Assembly: GCF_900105725.1 (NCBI RefSeq)
Contig: NZ_FNLM01000034.1
Span: 2,046,001 to 2,110,000 of the forward strand
Direction: 5' to 3'
Source of the DNA: Gordonia westfalica
GTDB taxonomy: Bacteria > Actinomycetota > Actinomycetes > Mycobacteriales > Mycobacteriaceae
DNA: 64,000 nucleotides
Part shown: one piece after another, positions 36,536 to 47,300 of the stretch
How the letters are laid out: every line of letters begins with the position of its first letter
How positions within the stretch are numbered: position 1 is the stretch's first letter
Position numbers and translations under genes: made by a program
The notes under the pieces: generated by a model
The model's database searches: none
Seen by the model: only the letters and a program-made list of their open reading frames with translations
Told to the model about the DNA's origin: nothing

Positions 36536-37609
36536 ATGGCCCACAGCACGATCCCCGACCGTCCTGCTCCCGCCGAGCCCATCCCGGCGGACACCGCAGC
36601 GCTGACGGCATGGATGGACGAGCAGGGCCTCCCCGCCGGTGACACCACCGAGCTCCGGCCGCTGCACGGCGGTACCCAGAACATCATGGTCATCGTCAGC
36701 CGCGGCGGACGTGAGTACGTCCTGCGGCGCGGACCCCGGCACCTGCGCCCGCAGTCGAACGCCGCGATCGCCCGTGAGATGACCCTGCTGTCGGCCCTGA
36801 GCTCGACCGAGGTCGCGCACCCGCGCTTCGTCGCCGGCACCACCGATCCCGACGTCCTCGGCGCCACCTTCTTCCTGATGGAGCCGGTGCACGGGTTCAA
36901 CGCCGCCGATGCGCTGCCGGCCCCGTACGCCGCGACCGCCGAAGGACGCGAGGCCATGGGTCACGCCCTCGTCGACGCACTGGCCGGACTGGCGGCGGTC
37001 GACCACTCCGCCATCGGCCTCGACGACTTCGGCAAACCGGACGGCTTCCTCGAACGACAGGTACCGCGATGGCTGGCCGAGCACGAACGGTACGCCGGCA
37101 CACCGGGGTACCCCGGTGGAACATTCCCCGACCTGGATCGCATCGCGGGCTGGCTCGAGGACAACCGTCCCGGCCGCTTCCGGCCCGGACTCTTGCACGG
37201 CGACTACCACGTGGCGAACGTCCTCTACGATCACCGCGCTCCCCGGGTCGCGGCCATCGTCGACTGGGAGATGGCAACCGTCGGCGACCCGCTGCTCGAT
37301 CTCGGTGTGCTGCTGGCGATCTGGCCCGACGATCCGCGGGAGTCCGATCTCTACGAGAGCGCACTCGGACGCGCCGGCAACCTGCCGAGCCGGTCCGCGA
37401 TCGTCGCCCGCTACGCGGAGCGTTCCGACCGGGATCTCGACGCTCTGGACTGGTACACCGTTCTCGCGAGCTTCAAACTCGGCATCATCCTCGAGGGCAC
37501 CTACGCCCGGTCGTGTGACGGCAAGGCGCCCCGCGACGTCGGTGAACGTCTGCACCGCTACGCCGACGGCTTGTTCGTCCGCGCACGCGGGATCATCGCC
37601 GGCGCCTGA
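36536..37609 (+). CDS. APH-type kinase, ACAD10/LvaA-like (putative hydroxyacyl-CoA kinase)
   Basis: A 357-residue aminoglycoside-phosphotransferase-fold kinase. The catalytic loop is LLHGDYHVANVLYD (Asp223) and the Mg-binding IVDWEMATVGDPLLDLG (Asp243). The N-terminal phosphate-positioning part has GGTQNIMVIVSRGG and YVLRRGPRH. This subgroup is found beside acyl-CoA dehydrogenases; LvaA of Pseudomonas putida and the kinase domain of human ACAD10/11 phosphorylate 4-hydroxyacyl-CoA (from memory). Here an acyl-CoA dehydrogenase and an SDR follow directly, supporting that role. It is not an antibiotic-resistance gene. The small LvaB-like partner is not found in the 75-base gap that follows. Confidence 0.85.
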   Translation: MAHSTIPDRPAPAEPIPADTAALTAWMDEQGLPAGDTTELRPLHGGTQNIMVIVSRGGREYVLRRGPRHLRPQSNAAIAREMTLLSALSSTEVAHPRFVAGTTDPDVLGATFFLMEPVHGFNAADALPAPYAATAEGREAMGHALVDALAGLAAVDHSAIGLDDFGKPDGFLERQVPRWLAEHERYAGTPGYPGGTFPDLDRIAGWLEDNRPGRFRPGLLHGDYHVANVLYDHRAPRVAAIVDWEMATVGDPLLDLGVLLAIWPDDPRESDLYESALGRAGNLPSRSAIVARYAERSDRDLDALDWYTVLASFKLGIILEGTYARSCDGKAPRDVGERLHRYADGLFVRARGIIAGA

Positions 37610-37684
37610 CCACCGCACATCGCCGGCGCTTTCCCACCCACGCGTACTCGTCAACGATCCCCCACAGAAACGGAGCACACCACC

Positions 37685-38971
37685 ATGGCCTGGGATTTCT
37701 CCACGGAACCCGAATTCCAGAAGAAGCTCGACTGGATGAAGGATTTCGTCCGCACCGAGGTCTTCCCGCTCGAGACCCTCGATCTCGACTGGGATCAACT
37801 ACGGCGGGCGATCGCGCCACTGCAGGAAGAGGTCAAGGCGAACGACCTCTGGGCAGCACATCTCGACCCGGAACTCGGTGGACAGGGATACGGCCAGGTG
37901 AAGCTCGGCCTGATGCAGGAGATCCTGGGTTCCACACCGTACGGTCCGCTCGTGTTCGGTTGCCAGGCACCCGATTCCGGCAACTGCGAGATCCTCGCCG
38001 CGGTCGGCACCGACGAGCAGAAGAAGCGGTGGCTCGAACCGCTGCTGGCCGGTGAGTACTACTCGTCGTTCGCCCTGACCGAACCCGACAACGCCGGCGC
38101 CGATCCGACCAACCTCACCACCACCGCCGTCCACGACGGTGACGGCTGGGTTCTCAACGGCCACAAGTGGTTCATCAGCAATGCGGCCACCGCAGACTTC
38201 ATGATCGTCGTCGCCGTCACCGATCCCGACGCCGAACGCCACCGTCGCACCTCGCAGTTCATCATCCCCATCGACGCGCCGGGTCTCGACGTGGTCCGCG
38301 ACATCGGTTCGGTCGAGAATCCGCGGCCGCGGCCGTACACCTACGGCTCGCACTGCGAGGTCGTCCTGCACGACGTCCGCGTGAACGACTCCGCACTGCT
38401 CGGCAATCGGGGCGACGGCTTCCTGATCGCCCAGAAACGCCTGGGTCCCGGCCGGATTCACCACTGCATGCGCTGGATCGGTCAGGCGAGCCGCGCCTTC
38501 GACATGATGTGTGAGCGCGCCACCTACCGTTACGCACACGGCTCCGTCCTCGCCGACAAGCAGACGGTCCGCAACTTCATCGCCGACTCCGCCGCGGAGA
38601 TCCAGGCCCTGCGCCTCATGACCCTCCACGCCGCATGGCGCATCGACGAGGAGGGCACGGCCGCCGCGCGCAAGGACATCGCGCTCATCAAGTTCTTCGG
38701 CGCCAAGATCCTGCACGACGTCATCGACCGCGCGCTGCAGGTGCATGGTTCACTCGGTTACAGCGCCGACCTGCCGCTGGAGTCGATGTACCGTGCGGCA
38801 CGCGCCGCCCGCCTCTACGACGGTCCCGACGAGGTGCACCGCGACAGCGTCGCACGTCAGTATCTGAAGGGGTACACCCGTCCGGCCGACGACCGCCCCA
38901 CCGAGCACATCCCCACGCGGCGTGAGGCCGCCCGGCACCGCTTCGCCGAGCTGCTCGCCGAACAGCCCTGA
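37685..38971 (+). CDS. Acyl-CoA dehydrogenase, ACAD11/LvaC-like
   Basis: A 428-residue acyl-CoA dehydrogenase-fold flavoprotein. FAD/substrate blocks: YYSSFALTEPDNAGADPTNL at 125-144, VLNGHKWFISNAATADFMIV, and the C-terminal LQVHGSLGYSADLPLESMYR. The position of the catalytic base is Asp379 in YDGPDEVH, where many dehydrogenases have Glu (YEGT). From memory, ACAD10/11-type enzymes that eliminate phosphate from 4-phosphoacyl-CoA also have this DGPDEVH pattern. With the kinase upstream and SDR downstream this suggests conversion of a 4-phosphoacyl-CoA to an enoyl-CoA. The ATG at 37685 has an acggag site upstream. Confidence 0.88.
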   Translation: MAWDFSTEPEFQKKLDWMKDFVRTEVFPLETLDLDWDQLRRAIAPLQEEVKANDLWAAHLDPELGGQGYGQVKLGLMQEILGSTPYGPLVFGCQAPDSGNCEILAAVGTDEQKKRWLEPLLAGEYYSSFALTEPDNAGADPTNLTTTAVHDGDGWVLNGHKWFISNAATADFMIVVAVTDPDAERHRRTSQFIIPIDAPGLDVVRDIGSVENPRPRPYTYGSHCEVVLHDVRVNDSALLGNRGDGFLIAQKRLGPGRIHHCMRWIGQASRAFDMMCERATYRYAHGSVLADKQTVRNFIADSAAEIQALRLMTLHAAWRIDEEGTAAARKDIALIKFFGAKILHDVIDRALQVHGSLGYSADLPLESMYRAARAARLYDGPDEVHRDSVARQYLKGYTRPADDRPTEHIPTRREAARHRFAELLAEQP

Positions 38972-39009
38972 GCCACCCCGTTTCACCCCTCCACAGAAAG
39001 CGAACACGT

Positions 39010-39762
39010 ATGTCTCTCAACGGAAAAACTGCGATCGTCACCGGCGCGGCCCAAGGCATCGGTCAGGCCACCGCCATCCGGCTCGCCGCGGACGGCGCCC
39101 ACGTCGTCACCGCCGACATCCAGGACTGCGGGGTGACCCTCAAGGAGATCGCGGAGGCCGGCGGCTCCGCGGAGGCCGTCCGGCTCGATGTCCGCGTCGC
39201 CGACGACTGGTCGGCCGCGGTGGAGCAGATCACCGCCTCGCGCGGTTCGATCGATTGCCTGGCCAATGTGGCCGGCGTGGTCAACATGATCAGCGAGGAC
39301 ACCGTCGTCGGCCTCACCGAGGAGGCCTGGGACGTCGTCGTCGGCACCGACCTCAAGGGCGTGTGGCTCGGTATGCGGGCGGTCATCCCCGGCATGATCG
39401 AGAACGGTGGTGGCCGCATCGTCAACATCTCGTCGATGGCCGCGCTCCGCGGTCTGCCCAACCTGGCGTCGTATTCGGCGGCCAAGGGCGGCGTTGTGGG
39501 TCTCACCAAGCAGGCCGCGTACGAGTACGGGCCCCACAACATCTTGATCAACGCGATCGCGCCGGGCACCATCGACACCCCGATCCTGGCCGACATCACC
39601 GAGGAGATGCGTCAGGCGAATGCCAACGCGCACATCGTCAAACGCCTCGGGCTTCCCTCGGAAATCGCGTCCATGGTCGCGTACCTCATGCGTGAGGGCG
39701 ACTTCCTCACCGGCGAGATCTATCCGGTCGACGGCGGCTGGGCCGCCAAGGGCAACTTCTGA
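39010..39762 (+). CDS. Short-chain dehydrogenase/reductase 2
   Basis: A 250-residue classical SDR: cofactor loop VTGAAQGIGQATAIRL (9-24), CLANVAGVVN, catalytic Ser in IVNISSMAALRG and YSAAKGGVVGLTK (Tyr-x3-Lys), and the closing YPVDGGWAAKG. All three catalytic residues are present, in contrast to SDR 1. Start ATG 39010 has AGAAAGCG upstream. Located just after the ACAD11-like gene; in the Lva pathway the matching enzyme (LvaD) interconverts 4-keto- and 4-hydroxyacyl-CoA. This assignment is by context. Last gene of the island; the next gene is convergent. Confidence 0.87.
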   Translation: MSLNGKTAIVTGAAQGIGQATAIRLAADGAHVVTADIQDCGVTLKEIAEAGGSAEAVRLDVRVADDWSAAVEQITASRGSIDCLANVAGVVNMISEDTVVGLTEEAWDVVVGTDLKGVWLGMRAVIPGMIENGGGRIVNISSMAALRGLPNLASYSAAKGGVVGLTKQAAYEYGPHNILINAIAPGTIDTPILADITEEMRQANANAHIVKRLGLPSEIASMVAYLMREGDFLTGEIYPVDGGWAAKGNF

Positions 39763-39775
39763 GAGCAGAAACCCT

Positions 39776-40486
39776 TCAGGCGCGCAGCTCGATGCCGTGA
39801 GCGGTCACGGCGTCGAGCAGCGCGGTCGGTCGATCGGCCGGCGGCACATCGTGCACGAGCGCAAAGGCACAACCGAGCGCACGCGCACCGCCGTCGGCCT
39901 TGTCGCTGTCCCCGACCATGAGCACCTCGCCGGCCGGCACGCCGATCGGGTCGAGTGCGGCGCGGAAGATCTGCGGGTCGGGTTTGATCGCACCGACCTC
40001 ATAGGACAGCGCATACGCGTCCACGAGATGGTCGATGCCGTGCAGGGCAAGGACTTTCCGCAGATCGAAGGCGATGTTGCTGACGATGCCGATCGGCACC
40101 CCTGCGTCTGCGAGGCGCGTCAGCACCTCGACGGTGTCGGCGAACGGCACCCACGATTCCGGGTCGAGGACCCGGTCGTAGAGCGAGTTGGCGTGACCGG
40201 CGTTGCTCATCCCGACCGTGCGCAGCAGGGCGAGATAGCCCACCCGATGCAGTTCGGGATCGAGATCCCTTTGCTCCCAGGCGGTCCGGTCGTCACCCTC
40301 GATGCCGTCGGGCAACCCGACCGGCGCGACCATCCGGCGGATGATGTCGGCCTGGCGCTCCGGGGTGAACGTGTCGCCGGCGTCGTCGAGGAGGTCGACG
40401 AACCAGTCGTCGCGCGCCTCGAAGCGGAACAGGGTGCCGGAGAAGTCGAACAGAACCGCCCGCGGCTGTGTGGAGGTTGCGCTCAT
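39776..40486 (-). CDS. HAD-superfamily hydrolase
   Basis: A 236-residue HAD phosphatase-like protein, IA type. Motif I is [11 protein letters not shown] with the nucleophile Asp; the usual second Asp (DxD) is Ser, so the general acid is changed and phosphatase activity is less sure. Motif II is [10 protein letters not shown], motif III Lys in [10 protein letters not shown], motif [18 protein letters not shown] helical cap domain lies between motif I and II. ATG 40486 overlaps the glmM stop by four bases, so it is translated with glmM. Substrate unknown; a housekeeping role for sugar or nucleotide phosphates is possible. Confidence 0.83.
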   Translation of the reverse strand: MSATSTQPRAVLFDFSGTLFRFEARDDWFVDLLDDAGDTFTPERQADIIRRMVAPVGLPDGIEGDDRTAWEQRDLDPELHRVGYLALLRTVGMSNAGHANSLYDRVLDPESWVPFADTVEVLTRLADAGVPIGIVSNIAFDLRKVLALHGIDHLVDAYALSYEVGAIKPDPQIFRAALDPIGVPAGEVLMVGDSDKADGGARALGCAFALVHDVPPADRPTALLDAVTAHGIELRA

Positions 40487-41862
40487 GCGCCCGCAGCCGC
40501 GACGATGTCAGCGAGACGACCGGCGATCGAACCGGCCTGCTCGGCGGTCCCGGCCTCCACCATGACGCGCACGAGTTGCTCTGTTCCCGAGGGACGCAAC
40601 AGGACTCGTCCGGAATCACCGAGTTCGGCCTCGGCGTCGACCACGGCCTGCTTGACCGACTGCGACTCCGCCACCGCGTGCTTGTCGGCGACGCGGACGT
40701 TGATGAGTTCCTGCGGCAGCACCGTCACGATCCCGGCGAGATCGGCGAGACGCGACGACGTGGCCGCCATCCGCGCCATGATCATCAGGCCGGTGAGGAT
40801 GCCGTCACCGGTGGTTCCCGATCCCGGGACGACGATGTGGCCGGACTGCTCGCCGCCGAGCGAGTAATCGCCGCGGCGCAGTTCCTCGACCACATAGCGG
40901 TCGCCGACCGCGGTGGTGCGCACCGTGATTCCGGCCTCCCGCATCGCGATGTGCAGACCGAGGTTGCTCATGACGGTGGCGACGAGGACGTTCTCGTGCA
41001 GACGGTTCTTGTCGGCGAGCGCGGTCGCCAGGATCGCCATGATGGCGTCGCCGTCGACGATCGCACCGGTCGAGTCGACAGCGAGGCAGCGATCGGCGTC
41101 ACCGTCGTGGGCCAGTCCGAGGTCTGCACCGTGCTCGAGGACGGCTGCCTGCAGCTTGTCCATGTGGGTGGAGCCGCAGTCGGCGTTGATGTTCAGACCG
41201 TCGGGATCGGCGTGGATCGTGATGACGGTGGCACCGGCCTCGGCGTAGGCCAGCGGCGCGAGCTGCGACGCGGCGCCGTTCGCGCAGTCGACGACCACGG
41301 TCAGACCGTCGAGGCGCTCCTCGATGGCCTGGGATAGGTGACGGCGGTAGCGGTCCCCCGCATCCGGCGCGTCGAGGACGCGGCCGACGGCCGCACCGAT
41401 GGGACGGATGAAGTCGCCGTCCATCGCCGCCTCGATGCGGTTCTCGACGTCGTCGTCGAGCTTGTGCCCGCCGGCGGAGAAGAATTTGATCCCGTTGTCG
41501 GGCATGGGATTGTGCGACGCGGAGATCATCACGCCGAAGTCGGCGCGGTAATCCGCGGTCAGGAAGGCGACCGCCGGGGTGGGCACGGTGCCGACGCGGA
41601 TGGCGTCGACGCCGGTCGCGGCGAGACCCGCGCACACAGCGGCTTCCAGCATCTCACCGGAAGCACGTGGATCACGTCCGACCACCGCGCGCGGACGGCG
41701 TCCGCTGGCCGGTTCACTTGGCCCGCTCGCTTCGCTCCCGGCGCCGGCGGAAACGTCTTCGAAAACGACCGCGGCGGCCGAGGCCAGGCGCAACGCGAGC
41801 TCTGGGGTGAGCTCGGCGTTGGCCAGGCCTCGGACGCCGTCGGTACCGAAAAGGCGTGCCAA
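40483..41862 (-). CDS. glmM: Phosphoglucosamine mutase
   Basis: Converts glucosamine-6-phosphate to glucosamine-1-phosphate for UDP-GlcNAc. The 459-residue protein starts [20 protein letters not shown]; the phosphoserine is Ser116 in [14 protein letters not shown], the metal loop is [13 protein letters not shown], the sugar-binding loop is GGEQSGHIV, and the C-terminal phosphate site is [14 protein letters not shown]. An extra Ala/Gly/Ser-rich stretch of ~18 residues ([16 protein letters not shown], about 39-55) is an insertion before VVGRDPR. It starts two bases after the rpsI stop and forms rplM-rpsI-glmM-HAD on the minus strand. Confidence 0.95.
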   Translation of the reverse strand: MARLFGTDGVRGLANAELTPELALRLASAAAVVFEDVSAGAGSEASGPSEPASGRRPRAVVGRDPRASGEMLEAAVCAGLAATGVDAIRVGTVPTPAVAFLTADYRADFGVMISASHNPMPDNGIKFFSAGGHKLDDDVENRIEAAMDGDFIRPIGAAVGRVLDAPDAGDRYRRHLSQAIEERLDGLTVVVDCANGAASQLAPLAYAEAGATVITIHADPDGLNINADCGSTHMDKLQAAVLEHGADLGLAHDGDADRCLAVDSTGAIVDGDAIMAILATALADKNRLHENVLVATVMSNLGLHIAMREAGITVRTTAVGDRYVVEELRRGDYSLGGEQSGHIVVPGSGTTGDGILTGLMIMARMAATSSRLADLAGIVTVLPQELINVRVADKHAVAESQSVKQAVVDAEAELGDSGRVLLRPSGTEQLVRVMVEAGTAEQAGSIAGRLADIVAAAGA

Positions 41863-41864
41863 GA

Positions 41865-42373
<509 letters not shown>

Positions 42374-42377
<4 letters not shown>

Positions 42378-42817
42378 TGGGCCACCTGCTTGATCTCGAA
42401 GGGGACGGGGCGCTGGGCCGCGTGCGGATGATTCGGGCCTGCGTAGACCTTCAGCTTCGAGGCCATGGCGCGACCGAGCTTGTTCGAGGGCAGCATGCCC
42501 TTGATGGCCTTCTCGATGACGCGCTCGGGGAAGGTTTCGAGCAGCTCGGCGGTGGTGCGGGACTTCAGGCCACCGGGATGCCCCGAGTGGGTGTAGTTCA
42601 GCTTGCGCTCGGCCTTGTTGCTGGTCAGCGCAACCTTCTCCGCGTTGATGATGACGACGAAGTCGCCACCGTCCATGTGCGGGGCGTAGGTCGGCTTGTG
42701 CTTGCCGCGGAGCAGGTTCGCGCTCTGCACGGCCAGCCGGCCGAGCACCACGTCGGTGGCATCGATGACGTGCCACGTACGCGTGATGTCACCGGCCTTC
42801 GGGGTGTAGGTAGGCAC
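42374..42817 (-). CDS. rplM: Large ribosomal subunit protein L13
   Basis: A 147-residue L13: [72 protein letters not shown] and [18 protein letters not shown]. The GTG at 42817 is chosen since it matches the mycobacterial N-terminus and has GAGGAC six bases upstream. The ~200 bases before it (to 43020) must carry the ribosomal promoter and hold no gene. Confidence 0.96.
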
Positions 42818-43020
42818 AGTTGTCCTCAACTCTTGTGTTTAGGGTGCTGGTCGGGTGCTCGGCGGAGGTTGTTCCCGGCGACCAGTGGGGACCCGGGCCT
42901 CTTCTGCCTGTTCACACGCGTGTGCACCAGGCGTCGAGCACCAGCGATCCAGGTTACGCGACCGTGCAGGTCAGGGTCAAAACGCCCATCGCGGCGAGGC
43001 ACGTGCACCTCGGCTGACGC

Positions 43021-44334
43021 CTACCGCCCCACCCGTACCGAGCGCACGGTCCGCACGCACTCGTCGTCGACCGATTCGGCGGCCGTCCCGGCCTGACAGC
43101 CGATCGAGACCTGCAGACCGTCGTCGACGATGACATACCAGCGGATGGCGCTGCCCGACGCCGGCGCCTCCCGATAACTGATGACGTCACGTCCCGCGTA
43201 CCGGGTGTCCGCGGAGAACTCGGTGACGACGTCGTCGCCCCGCTGGTCGATGCGGTTGCGCAGGCTGATGCCGACCGACTGCCGGGTCGACCCGTCGCGC
43301 AGTTCGGTGAGGACCGCGACGATCCGCCGGCCGTCGTCGGGTGAGACGAACACCGCACGGGTGGTGGTCGGGTCGTCGGTGGTGTCGCTCGGGGTGTCCT
43401 GCGCGGTCTGCCGCCAGTCGCCGGGCACCGCCAGCGTGGCGCGGCCGACGGCGACCTCCGCGGTCGCGGGAGCCGGGTCGTCCCGCTGCCACCACCCGAC
43501 CGCGAACGCACCGGCGACGACGAGCACCGCCGCGATCGCCGCGCCGGCCAGCACCCGACGGCTGCGCCGCGTCGACACATCCGGCTCCGGCGGCGCGGGA
43601 TCGCCGACGACCGGGACCGCGTCGTCGGCGGTACCTCCGGTCCGGCGGCCCAGGCGCACGAGGAGGTCGCGGTCGACCTGGACGACGCGACCCGCGATCG
43701 CGTGTGCGGCGATCAGCTCGATCGCCGCCGACACCTCCCGCGGGTCCTCGCCGTCGACGAAGACGGCCTCGACCGCGTCGTCGACGATCGAGAGCCCCTC
43801 GGCTGCCCGCTCCCCCGGTTCGACGACCCCACTGCGCTCGATAACCCCACTGCGCTCGACGGCCCAGCCCTCGGGATGCCGCCGGAGGATCTGCACATCC
43901 CACGCGGCCGGCCGCGGGCGGGCGGGATCGTCGGGCGGCTCCGGGATGTGGGTGGTCTCGACGACGGCACAGCGCTGCACGGTGATGTCGGTGTGGCTGC
44001 GCGCGATGAGGACCGCACGCGGGAGAAGTGTGAGCGGGACACGCTCTCCCACGTCGGCCAGTGACGATGCGCGCCGGTGCCCCCATGTACTCGGGTACCC
44101 GACGATCAGCGGACGGTCGGGTTCGGCCGAACCGAGCAGCCGCAGGTCGGCGAACGCCATCTGCCACGCCTGCCGCAGGTGATGACGGCGGCCGTCCGCC
44201 ACGACGGTCATCTCGTCGACGGCGTCGAGGAGCGGGCGTACGTCGAGTTCGGGGTTCCTGATCCCGGTCGCGGGATCGAAGATCCGAATCCGGCCGTACG
44301 CGAGGTCAACGACTGTCGGACGTGGGCCGTTCAC
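43021..44334 (-). CDS. Type VII secretion-associated protein, Rv3446c family
   Basis: A 437-residue ESX-4 accessory protein. The N-terminal part begins VNGPRPTVVDLAYGRIRIFD and has the PLIVGYPSTWGHRR segment resembling an actin-like ATPase fold. One transmembrane helix lies near 265-287 (VLAGAAIAAVLVVAGAFAVGW), and the periplasmic C-terminal domain (ATLAVPGDWRQTAQ; VISYREAPASGSAIRWYVIV) is the characteristic Rv3446c-type domain. It follows eccC4 by six bases. Exact role in secretion is unknown. In M. tuberculosis esxU and esxT follow it before rplM; here that place is empty. Confidence 0.85.
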   Translation of the reverse strand: MNGPRPTVVDLAYGRIRIFDPATGIRNPELDVRPLLDAVDEMTVVADGRRHHLRQAWQMAFADLRLLGSAEPDRPLIVGYPSTWGHRRASSLADVGERVPLTLLPRAVLIARSHTDITVQRCAVVETTHIPEPPDDPARPRPAAWDVQILRRHPEGWAVERSGVIERSGVVEPGERAAEGLSIVDDAVEAVFVDGEDPREVSAAIELIAAHAIAGRVVQVDRDLLVRLGRRTGGTADDAVPVVGDPAPPEPDVSTRRSRRVLAGAAIAAVLVVAGAFAVGWWQRDDPAPATAEVAVGRATLAVPGDWRQTAQDTPSDTTDDPTTTRAVFVSPDDGRRIVAVLTELRDGSTRQSVGISLRNRIDQRGDDVVTEFSADTRYAGRDVISYREAPASGSAIRWYVIVDDGLQVSIGCQAGTAAESVDDECVRTVRSVRVGR

Positions 44335-44340
44335 GTGTCC

Positions 44341-47300
44341 CTACTCGGTGATCGGGTGGTCGGCGACCTGGATCATCTCCTGCGGACGCACCCGCGAGAC
44401 GAGTTCACCGCGTCCGGGAACCAGGCGCTGCATACGGCTCCGACCGGCGATGAACCCCTCGTCGCGGTCGCCGCTCATGAGCAGGATGTCGCTGGACAGG
44501 TCCTTCAGCCGGGCGATGACGGGATCGAACATCGCCCGTCCGAGGCCGCCGGAGCGGCGCGCCAGCAAGATGTGGAAACCGATGTCGCGGGCATGGGACG
44601 CCAGCTCCACCACCGGCATGAGCGGGTTGCCCGACGCGGTGGCGACCATGTCGTAGTCGTCCACCACGAGATACACCTCGGGTTGTCCGGCCAGCCAGGT
44701 GCGCTCGCGCAACTGCTGGACGGTCACGTCATCCGGCGGCATGCGGGTCTTCAGATACGCGGCGAGTTCGGCCATCATGGTGGCCGCACGGTCCGGCGAG
44801 CTCGCATACCCGGCGAGGTGGTCGCCGTCGACGATGCCGAGCATCGTGCGCCGGTAGTCGATGAACACGATGCGGACCTGGTCCGGCGTGCCACCGGCGA
44901 CCAGCCCGGTGACGATCGTGCGCAGCAGGTTGGTCTTCCCGTGTTCGACGTCGGCGAAGGCCATGAAGTGGGGCTGCGCATTGAAGTCGAGGACGACCGG
45001 CGCCAGCTCCAGTTCGCCGACGCCGATGGCGACCTGGTTGGGCGACAGCGTGATCCCCTTCGCGGCGAGCCCGTTCTGCACGTCCGCAAGGGCGATCTCG
45101 GTGCTCAGTTTGCGCACCGGCATGGCCGACCTGCCCGGGTAGGCGGCGGTCAGCTTCTCCGCCGAGGCCGCGACACCGGCGGGCAGCGACTCGGCACTGC
45201 TGACCGGGTCGAGGCGCGGCAGCGCGATGAGCATGTGGAGCTCCTCCGCGGTGAGACCACGACCGGGACGGTTCTGCGGGACGCCCGCGGCGGCGCGACG
45301 ACTCATCTCGGAGTCCGTCGGGTCGCCGAGGCGCAGTTCGATGCGCGTACCCAGGAGGTCGCGGACCGCCGGACGGATCTCGGCCCACCGCGAGGCACTG
45401 ACGATGACGTGCACACCGAAGGACAGGCCCTGGGAGACGATCGTGGTGATCTGCTCCTCCAGCGCCTCGAGTTCGGAACGCAACACGGCGATGCCGTCGA
45501 GCACGAGGAAGACGTCACCGAACCGGTCGCCGGCCAACGGATCGTCGGGTGCGAGGGCCCCGGAGGCGAACCACGCCGCACGGCGTGCCCGGTAGTCACG
45601 CATCGACTCGACGCCCAGGCGGCCGAACAGTAGTTCACGGGCCCGGACGATCGCCCCGACCTCGGCGACGGTGCGGCGGACGGCGTCCATGTCGCCGCGG
45701 GATGCCACCGAACCCACATGAGGGAGTCCGGCGAGACCCGTGAGACTGCCGCCGCCGAAGTCCAGGCAGTAGAACTGCACCTGCTCCGGCGTGTGCGTGG
45801 CCGCCGCGGTCATGATGATCGTGCGCAGCGTGGTCGACTTGCCCGACTGCGGGCCGCCGACCACGGCCACGTTACCGGCCGCGCCGGCCAGGTCGATGAC
45901 GAGCGGATCGCGTCGCTGATCGTAGGGGCGGTCGACCAGGCCGACGGGCAGCGCCAGATTCCCTGGTACCGCGGGCTTGGTCCAGTCGCGCGCCCCGACC
46001 AGGTTCTCCACGGTCGGCGAATCGTCGAGCGGGTCCAGCCACACCCGGTGTGCCCGCGCGCCGGAGCCCTCCAGGCGGCCGACGATGGTCTGCATCAGCG
46101 TCGGCACCGGCACCGAGGTCGGTTCGAAGTCGACGGGCTCGCCGGAAGCCGGTGCGTCGAGGGCCGGGGGCTCCTCGTCGAGCAGGCTCGCGGCCTGGTC
46201 GAGCAGCGACCGCGGCGAGCCCTCGTCCAGCGGGACCGGCAGTGCGGTGAACACCTTGAGGTTCCCCAGTCGCGGCATGCCCGGCGTCGAGGTGTCCGAG
46301 GAGTCCTCGGGGACCGTCGGCGAGTAGTAGGGACCCGAGACATACGAGGTGGTGAAGCGGACCGGGTCGTCGGAGTCGCATTTGAGGTAGGCCGAGCCCG
46401 GCACGCTCGGCAGGTGGTACGCGTCGGGGACACCGAGTACCGACCGGGACTCGTTGGCGGAGAAGGTCTTCAGACCGATCCGGTACGACAGGTGCGAGTC
46501 GAGCCCACGGAGCTTGCCCTCCTCGAGGCGTTGCGAGGCCAGCAGCAGGTGGATGTGCAACGAACGGCCCAGCCGACCGATCGCGACGAACAGCTCGGCG
46601 AAATCCGGTTTCTGCGAGAGCAGTTCGGAGAACTCGTCGACGACGATGAACAGGGCGGGCAACGGTTCGAGGCGTACGCCGGAGGCGCGGGCCCGCTCGT
46701 AGTCGGCGACGTTGGCGTAGTTGCCCGCGGCGCGCAAGACCTCCTGGCGGCGGTTCATCTCACCCGACAACGCATCCTTCATGCGGTCGACCATCGACAG
46801 TTCCTGCTCGAGGTTCGTGATGATCGCCGCGACGTGCGGTGCGGACTCGAGTCCGAGGAACGTCGCGCCGCCCTTGAAGTCGACGAGGACCAGGTTCAGC
46901 TCGGTCGGCGAATGTGTCGCCAGCATGGCGATGACCAGGGTGCGCAGGAACTCCGACTTGCCCGAACCCGTCGCACCGATACAGAGGCCGTGCGGTCCCA
47001 TGCCGCCGTGGGCGCTCTCCTTGATGTCGAGTTCGACCGGCGCCCCGCTCGGGGTGTATCCGATCGGTACCCGGAGACGCTCACGTCCGGTGCGTCCGCG
47101 CCAGGCGGTGGCCGGGTCGAAGCGGGCGGCGTCGTCGATGCCGAGGAGTGCGGGCAGCCCCGGATCGGTCGACGTCGCCTCGGATTCCAGATTCGCCAGG
47201 GTCGCCGCGGTCGCCAGCCGGTACCGGGCCATGCGGCGCGCGATCGCCTCCGCCTCGGCGATGGTCAGCGAGTCCATGTCGGCGAATTCCTCGACGCCGG

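Noticed and set aside
36536..37609. Aminoglycoside-resistance phosphotransferase
   Set aside because: Only the kinase fold is shared. Context with an ACAD and SDR, and the ACAD10/LvaA-like pattern, point to acyl-CoA metabolism.
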